A stretch of DNA of 64,000 bases, taken from contig NZ_GG688328.1 in the NCBI RefSeq assembly GCF_000156195.1, positions 34,293 to 98,292 of the forward strand. Direction: 5' to 3'. The first letter of the stretch is position 1; every line of letters starts with the position of its first letter. Positions 10,346 to 18,200 of this stretch are shown here, piece after piece. A model generated the notes under the pieces. It searched no databases. It saw only the letters and a list, made by a program, of their open reading frames with translations, and was not told the origin of the DNA. This stretch comes from Bacteroides finegoldii DSM 17565. Its GTDB lineage: Bacteria; Bacteroidota; Bacteroidia; Bacteroidales; Bacteroidaceae. Position numbers and translations under genes: made by a program.

Positions 10346-10695
10346 ATGAGTTCCTCGTTCGACTTAGCCAATAAAGTAAATGAGCCTCTTACCGGAAGAA
10401 AATGAGAATATAAAATGTACCCTCTTTTTTTCAAGAAATGGTCAATCATCATGGTTTACTGGATGAAAAACGTCTGTTACCACACCGCTTGGTTTTTGGC
10501 TATTATCCGGATGTAGTTACACATCCCAGTTCGGAAAGTGAAATTCTGAAGTTACTATCAGACAGCTACCTATATAAAGATATTTTAGATTGGGAACACA
10601 TCAAAAAGGCAGACAAGATTGTAAAACTCCTTCAAGCACTGGCTTTTCAAATAGGCTCTGAAGTCTCTTATAATAAATTACTCCGGAGAATATAG
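10346..10695 (+). pseudogene. Remnant of an AAA ATPase with DUF4143 (degraded)
   Basis: The reading starting SSFDLANKVNEPLTGRK at 10349 matches the conserved core of the Bacteroides AAA/DUF4143 ATPases. It then meets a stop (TGA at 10403, where the family has Trp), continues as EYKMYPL, and loses the frame in a T run near 10424-10431. The next frame then gives MVNHHGLLDEKRLLPHRLVF followed by GYYPDVVTH and SDSYLYKDILDWEHIKK, up to VSYN. The match ends abruptly at about 10675, with a stop at 10693-10695. The N-terminal Walker region and the C-terminal half are missing. The ORF from 10438 is therefore not an intact 85-residue gene. Confidence 0.8.
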
Positions 10696-11185
10696 AAGAT
10701 TTTTTATTGTAAAACAGCAATATGAACCTCTCTTTCATCGCCTGTGACATTTTTGTAGTTATTCTAAGTATTATAGGGGGAAATACAAAAATGTTGCAAT
10801 CCTCATTATCAAAAGTTTAAGTTCCAAAACAGGGGTAAAATAGAATAAGTTTACAAAAAACAACAGGATGTTTTCGCTTTTTTCCAAGAGAAAAGTGCAT
10901 TTTTTCATTAGTGCATTACAGTTGTGTAACCGATAAGTTACACTTGTCTTTCCATATGGTTACACAACAGCAACTAGTCGATTACTCAACTCCAACTCAT
11001 TAACTCTATCAGACGAACTTATCAAAAGACCAAGATGTTTTGCATAATACAAGTAGACGAGATTATTAATACTACAGCACAATTTTACAAAATGCAACGG
11101 CCTTTTCCACGTATCAAACAGGAACATTGCACAAAATTGAAATACTATTCAATAAAATTATCCATAATCAGGCTACTTTACTCCA
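10696..11185 (+). promoter_or_regulatory. Gene-free upstream region of the first lyase operon with inverted repeats
   Basis: No convincing gene was found. An 11-bp perfect inverted repeat ACATTTTTGTA/TACAAAAATGT lies at 10747-10757 and 10784-10794. A direct repeat AGTGCATT lies at 10894-10901 and 10910-10917, 16 nt apart. An 11-bp perfect inverted repeat GTTGTGTAACC/GGTTACACAAC lies at 10921-10931 and 10958-10968, with a third GTTACAC at 10937-10943. These are candidate sites for the HTCS AraC domain or another regulator; the binding protein is not shown by the sequence. Confidence 0.5.
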
Positions 11186-11193
11186 TATATTTG
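11186..11193 (+). promoter_or_regulatory. Bacteroides -7 promoter box for the first PL12 / GH95-like pair
   Basis: TATATTTG lies 51 nt upstream of the ATG at 11244. No clear -33 element was seen. Confidence 0.45.
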
Positions 11194-11243
11194 CAGAGAA
11201 ATAAATCAGTACTCAGAAATTGCGTAAACTAATAATTAATACT

Positions 11244-13376
11244 ATGAGCTTCAGTAATAAATTAGGTATCCACATATTGTTATTTCTTATCGCCACGTTT
11301 ATAGCGTGCACTGACAACGACATTCAGGAAAATAATAATAATCTTCCTCCAAAAGACGAGCCAACCCCTCCTCAGGAAGAGGCCGAAGAACATTTATTTG
11401 ATATTCTCAATCTTGATTATCCGGGATTAGAAGAAATAAAATCTTTATATAAAAGCGGTGAGAATGATGCAGCAATGCAAAAGTTACTTACCTACTACAG
11501 AAGCAGAACGGCCATTGAAAACCCTAATCTGACTGCTACTCTTAATGACACGGAGCAAGGTTATGCCGATTATGCCATAGACGAATATCGTTTTTACGTC
11601 AATGACAATTACTTAGAAGACAAAGACCGGAAAATTCCATATTCACTGAAAAGTAACGACCAAACGATTAATTGGCAATTTGCTCCCGAAGGTGCTGATA
11701 ATGAATATCAAAAGCAGTTACATCGCCATAATTGGATACCGATGCAGGGCAAAGCCTATCAAAAATCCAAGAATGAAAAATATATGCTTTCATGGAAAGA
11801 AGTATATACAGATTGGATACTCAAAAATCCAAAGCCGAATGGGAAACCGGACAAATTCCAATGGCACCAGCTCCAAATGTCCACACGTATTATGGGGCAA
11901 ACAGAATCTTTCGAGTATTTCAAATCCTCCTCTCATTTCACTCCGGAATGGCTTTCCTTTTTCCTCATACATTTTGCTGAACATGCCGATTATCTATCCA
12001 TGTACAAATATTCCGGAGAAAACAATATTCTACTAAGCCAGGCAGTAGCATTGGTATTTGCCGGAACATTGTTTCCGGAACTTAAGAACGCCCCACAATG
12101 GCAGAAAATAGGATGTGAGATTATAAATGATCAAACTACAAAGTTATTTTTGGAAGATGGAATGACTAACGATCTCTCTCTTCATTATCATATAGGCATA
12201 GTAGACGGACTTTATGATCTCAAACGGCTTATCCAACTGAATAAATTGCCGGACAATCTGCTCTCACCACAGCTCGATGAAACGCTTTTGAAAGCCACCA
12301 AAATTGTCATGCACTTCACATACCCAAGTTATTTTAAGAAAGGAAGCAAACAGTGCAGTCCCGCATTCAATGATTCATGGATAAAAACACGCAGTGTATT
12401 AAACAAAAACTTTGTGAAGTATGCGGCAATGTTTCCGGAAGATTCTGAATTAAAGTATATGCAAACGTATGGTAATGAAGGCACTCTTCCCGACAGCAGA
12501 ATCAAAACATTCGAAGATTCCGGATTTTATGTATTGCGCAACGGTTGGACACCAGAGTCTACAATGCTGATACTTAGCAATAACATATCTTCCAAGTTAC
12601 AAGACTCAAGCCATAACCAACTTGATAACGGAACATTCGAGTTATATCATAACGGTCGTAATTTCTTTCCGGACTCCGGAGTATGTTCATATATGAAAGA
12701 GGATGATGCAGAAGTAATGAAACTACGCAGATGGTTTCGGCAGACCAAAGCGCACAATACAATGGTACTGGGAAAATCTGAAGATCACGAAGATATCGGT
12801 GCCGAAAATATCAGCAAGGCAGAAGGCAAGTTACTACTATGTGAAGAAAATGCCGACCAACAACTCATAGTTACCGAAAATCAAGGATACAATGATTTCA
12901 AACACCGCCGTGCTGTTTTTTATGTAAAACAACCGACCGAATTTTTCGTATTGGTAGATGAAGGATTTGGCACAGCAACCGGTTATGCTAAGTTATATTT
13001 CCATCTTTGCGATGAAACATCTGTAAATAATGTTATTCTGGACAGTCAAGAGGCAGGCGCACATACTACCTTTGAAAACAATAACTTATTAATCCGAAGC
13101 TTTGGAAATCAGGCCATCACCCTAAAGCCTTTTGATGGACGGATATCTTATCAGACCGACAGAAAATACTCAACAAGAAAAGCCTATTCACTTGTTATGA
13201 AGAAACAAAGAAGTATCCCCGTGCGATACATTACCATACTATATCCGGTCAGTAAGGTTTCCAATCAAAAGATCAGTGCAAAATTTACTGATGACCCGTC
13301 AAACTCAAACCATGTTTCTATTGAAGTGACTATCGGTAATCAGGTATATCCACTAAGCTTTCAACTCAAACACTAA
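11244..13376 (+). CDS. Heparinase II/III family lyase, PL12-like, surface lipoprotein (copy 1)
   Basis: A protein of 710 residues from the ATG at 11244; the in-frame TTG at 11220 only lengthens the signal. The lipobox (IATFIAC) is followed by TDND, an acidic tail typical of surface-exported Bacteroides lipoproteins. An N-terminal (alpha/alpha) domain begins FDILNLDYPGLE and a C-terminal Hepar_II_III beta domain follows. By motif and spacing, Asn261, Tyr315 and His457 correspond to the catalytic Asn, Tyr and His of Pedobacter heparinase III. Three residues after the His the usual QPDNG reads QLDNG (Leu460), unlike the other two copies here. It would cut heparan sulfate by beta-elimination outside the cell. 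The GH95-like gene starts 5 nt downstream. Confidence 0.9.
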   Translation: MSFSNKLGIHILLFLIATFIACTDNDIQENNNNLPPKDEPTPPQEEAEEHLFDILNLDYPGLEEIKSLYKSGENDAAMQKLLTYYRSRTAIENPNLTATLNDTEQGYADYAIDEYRFYVNDNYLEDKDRKIPYSLKSNDQTINWQFAPEGADNEYQKQLHRHNWIPMQGKAYQKSKNEKYMLSWKEVYTDWILKNPKPNGKPDKFQWHQLQMSTRIMGQTESFEYFKSSSHFTPEWLSFFLIHFAEHADYLSMYKYSGENNILLSQAVALVFAGTLFPELKNAPQWQKIGCEIINDQTTKLFLEDGMTNDLSLHYHIGIVDGLYDLKRLIQLNKLPDNLLSPQLDETLLKATKIVMHFTYPSYFKKGSKQCSPAFNDSWIKTRSVLNKNFVKYAAMFPEDSELKYMQTYGNEGTLPDSRIKTFEDSGFYVLRNGWTPESTMLILSNNISSKLQDSSHNQLDNGTFELYHNGRNFFPDSGVCSYMKEDDAEVMKLRRWFRQTKAHNTMVLGKSEDHEDIGAENISKAEGKLLLCEENADQQLIVTENQGYNDFKHRRAVFYVKQPTEFFVLVDEGFGTATGYAKLYFHLCDETSVNNVILDSQEAGAHTTFENNNLLIRSFGNQAITLKPFDGRISYQTDRKYSTRKAYSLVMKKQRSIPVRYITILYPVSKVSNQKISAKFTDDPSNSNHVSIEVTIGNQVYPLSFQLKH

Positions 13377-13381
13377 AAGTT

Positions 13382-15760
13382 ATGCAAAAATATATTCAAG
13401 CAATTAGTTGGAATTTATTATTTTTATTCCTATGTTTGTTAGCAACCTGTAAATCTCTCGTTAACCTTATAAAACACAAAAATGGCACTATGAATATTCA
13501 ACACAGATACTATAACTGTATCCTTCTGCTTTTAATCTGCCTTCGTAGTGCGGATATTTATTCTATGGATATCAAGCAGAATATAAATTGGCCTCAATTT
13601 ATGAGTCAGCAGGATATGATATGGGAAAGATTACCGGAATATTGGTATGACTCAGCCTATCTAGGTAACGGCAGATTGGGACTAATGATCTACAAAGAAC
13701 CGAATAAAAACTATATACGCCTGGAAACAGGAAACTGTGATGTACACGATCATCGTGCAAAAAGAGATGTATTCGGAATTCCCCGACTACTTACTGGGCA
13801 TTTTGCTTTACACCCTAAAGGAGAAATAATCAGCGGCAAGATGCGTCTTGATCTTTGGAACGCAGAGGCTTCAACTGAAATCACCACTACAAAAGGAATT
13901 ATCCATCTACAAACTTTCGTTCATGCTGATGATATGATCATCGTAGTTAAAGCAACTACCGAAGGAGATGAACATGACTTTCGATGGGAATGGATAGCTG
14001 CTGAAGCTAACAGCCCGCGTTATCTATTATTCAAAAGGCAAGGAAAAACGAATAAGATCCCCGAAGGTTACGAACTCAATCCTTCCCCTACTAACAGCAA
14101 AGAAAATGAGATAAACTTATCTATACAAGAATTATTGGCAGGAGGAGAAACAACCGTAGGATGGCAAGAGACAAAAACGTCTCCACAAGAAAGAATCTTA
14201 TGGATAAATCTTACACACACTTATCCACAAAGTACTTCAAAAAAGATTTGTAAAGCAGAAATACGCCAAGCCATACGTAAAGGTTATGCAGCACTTCAAA
14301 ATGCTCATCGGCAATGGTGGAACTCTTATTATCCCGCTAGTTTCATCAGCTTACCGGATGCAAAGAAAGAAAATTTCTACTGGATTCAAATGTATAAACT
14401 AGCCTCAGCTACTCGTGGCGACCGGGCATTAATAGATAACACCGGTCCGTGGTTATCTGAAACACCGTGGCCAAATGCTTGGTGGAACCTCAACGTGCAA
14501 CTCACCTACTGGGCACTGAATGCTTCCGACCATTTGGATTTAGCCGCATCTCTAGAGAATGCACTCTATAATCACATTGACCAACTACGCTTGAACATAC
14601 CTGCCGCATATCGTCACAACTCATTGGGCATAGGTGTTGCTTCAAATCTAGAATGCATGACGACCACTGTAGGAATTCCCGGTAAAGGAAAAGCGCAAGT
14701 GGGACTTCTTCCTTGGGCCTGCCATAATCTTTGGCTTATTTATCGTCATAAAATGGATGATGAAGTTTTGCGTAACAAATTGTTCCCGTTATTAAAAGGG
14801 GCCATCAATTACTATCTTCATTTCATCCAAAAAGGAGAAGACGGCAAATATCATCTACCTGAAACTTATTCTCCCGAATATGGTGTAACGGAAGACTGTA
14901 ACTTTGATCTCGCACTATTATATTGGGGTTGTCAGACCTTATTGGGGTCAGCACAGCGATTACAGATTCAAGATCCACTAATTTCAACCTGGAAAAATGT
15001 TTTGGATAATCTCACTCCGTATCCGATGGATGAAAACGGGTTACTTATTGGAAAAGACACACCTTATGCTTTCTCCCACAGGCATTATTCACACTTGCTT
15101 TCCATCTATCCTTTATACCTTATTAATAAGGAGCAACCAAACAATACCCGACTTATAGAGAAATCATTAGCCTTTTGGCAAAGTAAGCCGAAAGCTCTTT
15201 TAGGTTACTCATGTACAGGTGCATCTTCTATATCTTCCGCTATTGGAAAAGGAAACGAGGCTCTATCCTATCTAAATAAATTATTTGGCAAGTTCCTTAG
15301 TTCGACCACCATGTATAAAGAAAGCGGCCCGGTTATCGAGACGCCACTATCAGGCGCACAATGTATACATGATATGTTAATACAAAGTTGGGGAGGGAAA
15401 CTCCGTATTTTCCCTGCACTGCCGGACGTTTGGAAAGATGTCTGCTTCTCCGGTTTACGCACAGAAGGAGCATTCAAAGTTTCTGCTAACAGAAAGAATG
15501 GGAAAACACTGTTTATCCACATCAAAAGTCTTGCAGGAGAACCATGTATCGTAACTACCGACATTGTTAATCCCATATTCAAAGGGAAACGGGCGTTTAC
15601 TGTACAAACTACCAACAACGGCACATACCAAATCAATTTAAAGAAAGGAGAAGAAGTTTTTATCTATCCTCAAGGACAGATTCCGGACTTCATAATCTCC
15701 CCTATTCCACCTGTTTCCAAAAATCACTTTGGACTAAAAAACGTCCAAACCAACACCTAA
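13382..15760 (+). CDS. Exported GH95-like (alpha/alpha)6 glycoside hydrolase, activity unknown
   Basis: A protein of 792 residues. The catalytic-domain pattern is that of GH95 and its relatives: WWNLNVQLTYW (Asn369 and Asn371, matching the two Asn that support catalysis in GH95 fucosidases), ETYSPEYG, and HRHYSHLLSIYP at 566-577, followed by GYS. The Asp that normally precedes the TGWS-like motif in GH95 is not apparent; the segment reads SKPKALLGYS. The activity may therefore differ from the alpha-L-fucosidases and galactosidases of GH95. Two possible export signals occur in tandem: a lipobox-like LLATC after the first ATG, and a second hydrophobic stretch after the in-frame ATG at 13490. 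It forms a two-gene unit with the lyase upstream. Confidence 0.75.
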   Translation: MQKYIQAISWNLLFLFLCLLATCKSLVNLIKHKNGTMNIQHRYYNCILLLLICLRSADIYSMDIKQNINWPQFMSQQDMIWERLPEYWYDSAYLGNGRLGLMIYKEPNKNYIRLETGNCDVHDHRAKRDVFGIPRLLTGHFALHPKGEIISGKMRLDLWNAEASTEITTTKGIIHLQTFVHADDMIIVVKATTEGDEHDFRWEWIAAEANSPRYLLFKRQGKTNKIPEGYELNPSPTNSKENEINLSIQELLAGGETTVGWQETKTSPQERILWINLTHTYPQSTSKKICKAEIRQAIRKGYAALQNAHRQWWNSYYPASFISLPDAKKENFYWIQMYKLASATRGDRALIDNTGPWLSETPWPNAWWNLNVQLTYWALNASDHLDLAASLENALYNHIDQLRLNIPAAYRHNSLGIGVASNLECMTTTVGIPGKGKAQVGLLPWACHNLWLIYRHKMDDEVLRNKLFPLLKGAINYYLHFIQKGEDGKYHLPETYSPEYGVTEDCNFDLALLYWGCQTLLGSAQRLQIQDPLISTWKNVLDNLTPYPMDENGLLIGKDTPYAFSHRHYSHLLSIYPLYLINKEQPNNTRLIEKSLAFWQSKPKALLGYSCTGASSISSAIGKGNEALSYLNKLFGKFLSSTTMYKESGPVIETPLSGAQCIHDMLIQSWGGKLRIFPALPDVWKDVCFSGLRTEGAFKVSANRKNGKTLFIHIKSLAGEPCIVTTDIVNPIFKGKRAFTVQTTNNGTYQINLKKGEEVFIYPQGQIPDFIISPIPPVSKNHFGLKNVQTNT

Positions 15761-15999
15761 AAATGTACAAAAGCCTTCCTCTATATATGTACGAGGAGGT
15801 TACATTATAACATACAAAAGACCTATTTTCAAGTCATAAACAGTTCTTTTGAACATAAATAGTATATGATTCAACAAAACTAATATCAAAAAAACATTTT
15901 TGAACAAAGCCTGAACAACTTCGGCCAATCGTTATATATAAAGAGATTACATTTGCAAACAGTAAAATATAACTTTTAATAATTAAAACCTAATAAAGT
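15761..15999. other. Intergenic region between the two transcription units of the locus
   Basis: It holds no gene. An imperfect inverted repeat (CTTCCTC and GAGGAGG, 15770-15796) lies just after the GH95-like stop but lacks a T run, so a terminator is uncertain. The AT-rich remainder leads to a promoter for the next operon at 15948. Confidence 0.4.
15948..15955 (+). promoter_or_regulatory. Bacteroides -7 promoter box for the PL12-SGBP-susC-susD operon
   Basis: TACATTTG lies 44 nt upstream of the ATG at 16000. The close spacing of the four following genes suggests that this promoter drives all of them. Confidence 0.5.
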
Positions 16000-18165
16000 A
16001 TGAAGAACATCTTCTTTATTTGCGTGTTCTCACTGATTGCATTTACAGGATGCACAGATGACGACGAACTCTACAAAAACAGTGGAAAAGATTCTGCCGA
16101 AGAGGAAACAAGTTTTCCTAACGAGGAAATCGACCAACGTTTGTTTAAAGTTATCAATTTAGATTATCCGGGATTGGAACAGGTAAAAGCATGGTATGAA
16201 ACAGGAAATTATTACTCTGCATCCAAAGCTCTACTCGAATACTATAGAGGTCGAATTGGTATCATTAATCCTTATGTATCCTTAAATTCTATTACAACAC
16301 AACAAGCAAGATACGCAGAATTAGCATTAGCAGAAAACGGTTATCGTTTTTATATAAATGCCAATTACTTAGAAGAAAAAGATCTTGGAAATGGCAAAGA
16401 AAAAGTTCCGTACAGCCTAAAATCGGGAAAAGAGATCAATTGGGAGTTTATTCCCAAAGGTGCTGACGACGAATACCGTAAGCAGTTACATCGGCACAAT
16501 TGGATTCCATTCCAAGCCATGGCATATCAAAAGACACAAGATGAAATATATATGTTGGGATGGAAAGACGTGTATTCAGATTGGGTATCAAAATTCCCTA
16601 AAACAGAAACAGTTGTAGATGAATTTGCATGGTGGCAATTACAAGTATCTACACGTCTAATGGGGCAAGCACAAGCATTTGAATATTTCAAGTTTTCATC
16701 CAATTTCACCCCCCAATGGCTTTCTTTCTTTTTAGTTCACTTTGCAGAACATGCCGATTTCTTGCTAAAAAATCGCTATCCAGACGAAAATAATATTCTA
16801 TTTAGCCAAATAATCTCAATGGTATTTGCCGGAACTCTATTTCCGGAATTCAAAGATGCTCCTCAATGGCAAGCAGAAGGTTGTAGAATCATTAATGAAC
16901 AACTTGAAAAACAATTCTTACCGGACGGAATGCTTAGTGACCTTTCCTTACATTATCACATAGGTATATTAGACGAACTCTATAATCTCAAAAGGCTCAT
17001 CCAAGAGAATCATTTACCGGAAAATTTACTCACTTCCAAGTTTGACCAAATCCTAGAGAAAGCGACCGAAATAGTTATACATTTTACCTATCCCAACTAT
17101 TTTGAGGCAGGTAGCAATGAATATTGTACATCTGCTTTCAATGATTCGTGGATGAAAACGAAAAATGTATTAGAGAAAAACTTCAAGAAATATGCTGAGA
17201 TGTTCCCCAATAATCAAGAATTAGCGTGGATGGCAACTCGTGGTGGACAAGGACATGCACCAAGCGCAGGAATAAAAGTTTTCGAGAACTCCGGACACTA
17301 TATTCTACGAAATGGATGGGATAAAACTTCCACTATGCTAATACATAGTAATAACTATTCAAATGAAAAGATGGATATATGGAGTCACAATCAACCGGAT
17401 AACGGAACATTTGAATTATATCATAATGGGCGTAACTTTTTCCCTGATTCCGGAGTATCTTCTTATGGAGGTAGTGGAACTCCTAATAATATTCGCAGTT
17501 GGTTCCGTCAAACAAAATCTCATAACACAATGATTCTAAGCGATAAAGAAACAGAAGACAATGATGAACCTAATGCAAAAAGATATGGAGATGAAGATAT
17601 AAAAAACACCTTAGGTAAATTAATCCGTAAAGGAGAAACTAACCAATATCAATTTGTAGCCACAGAGAATCAAGGATATGCCAACTTTACTCATAGACGT
17701 TCTATATTCTTTGTCACGCCTAAAGAAAAACCATTTTTTGTAATAGTAGATGAAGGTATAGGAAACGCAACCGGATTTAGTAAACTATATTTCCATCTCT
17801 GTGACGATAAAACAGCAGAATCTGTTTCTTTAGATATAGAAAACCACGGAGCACATACTACATTTAGTGACAATAACAACTTATTCATACGTAGTTTTGG
17901 TAATGCAGATATCACCCAAAATGAAGTCAAAGGATATATTTCCTACGACACCAAAGGTTTATTCCTTCCCCGTAAGGCTTACTCACTCGTAATGGATAAA
18001 AAAGAGAATAGTCCGGTACGATATATAACCGTAATATATCCCGTCGCAAACGAAACACCTGAAATCTCGGCCAGATTCACTGATGATGAAACATTTATTG
18101 AGGATGCAATAAAGCTCGAGGTCACAGTAAATGGTCAGAGATATGAATTAGGATACACTAAATAA
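16000..18165 (+). CDS. Heparinase II/III family lyase, PL12-like, surface lipoprotein (copy 2)
   Basis: A protein of 721 residues. The lipobox (IAFTGC) is followed by TDDDE, a strong surface-export tail. N-terminal helical and C-terminal Hepar_II_III domains follow. Asn265, Tyr319 and His463 form the expected Asn/Tyr/His set with the same spacing as in copy 1, and the motif after His is the usual NQPDNGTFELYHNG. It is much closer to copy 1 than to the periplasmic lyase at 26978, sharing long blocks such as FAEHAD and VFAGTLFPE, so the two probably arose by duplication. Its position directly upstream of the glycan-binding protein makes it the counterpart of BT4662, the surface endo-acting heparan sulfate lyase. 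Confidence 0.93.
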   Translation: MKNIFFICVFSLIAFTGCTDDDELYKNSGKDSAEEETSFPNEEIDQRLFKVINLDYPGLEQVKAWYETGNYYSASKALLEYYRGRIGIINPYVSLNSITTQQARYAELALAENGYRFYINANYLEEKDLGNGKEKVPYSLKSGKEINWEFIPKGADDEYRKQLHRHNWIPFQAMAYQKTQDEIYMLGWKDVYSDWVSKFPKTETVVDEFAWWQLQVSTRLMGQAQAFEYFKFSSNFTPQWLSFFLVHFAEHADFLLKNRYPDENNILFSQIISMVFAGTLFPEFKDAPQWQAEGCRIINEQLEKQFLPDGMLSDLSLHYHIGILDELYNLKRLIQENHLPENLLTSKFDQILEKATEIVIHFTYPNYFEAGSNEYCTSAFNDSWMKTKNVLEKNFKKYAEMFPNNQELAWMATRGGQGHAPSAGIKVFENSGHYILRNGWDKTSTMLIHSNNYSNEKMDIWSHNQPDNGTFELYHNGRNFFPDSGVSSYGGSGTPNNIRSWFRQTKSHNTMILSDKETEDNDEPNAKRYGDEDIKNTLGKLIRKGETNQYQFVATENQGYANFTHRRSIFFVTPKEKPFFVIVDEGIGNATGFSKLYFHLCDDKTAESVSLDIENHGAHTTFSDNNNLFIRSFGNADITQNEVKGYISYDTKGLFLPRKAYSLVMDKKENSPVRYITVIYPVANETPEISARFTDDETFIEDAIKLEVTVNGQRYELGYTK

Positions 18166-18200
18166 TCAACCTATAATAATATAACTAATACTGATATAAA

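Noticed and set aside
10438..10695. Independent 85-residue gene
   Set aside because: The sequence is the middle of an AAA/DUF4143 ATPase, and its upstream part continues in another frame after a stop codon, so it is a remnant.
11035..11232. Open frame of 65 residues before the first lyase
   Set aside because: It covers the -7 box and runs over the start region of the lyase. The translation is not protein-like in pattern.
15770..15796. Firm terminator after the GH95-like gene
   Set aside because: The stem is imperfect and there is no T run, so only a possible structure is noted.
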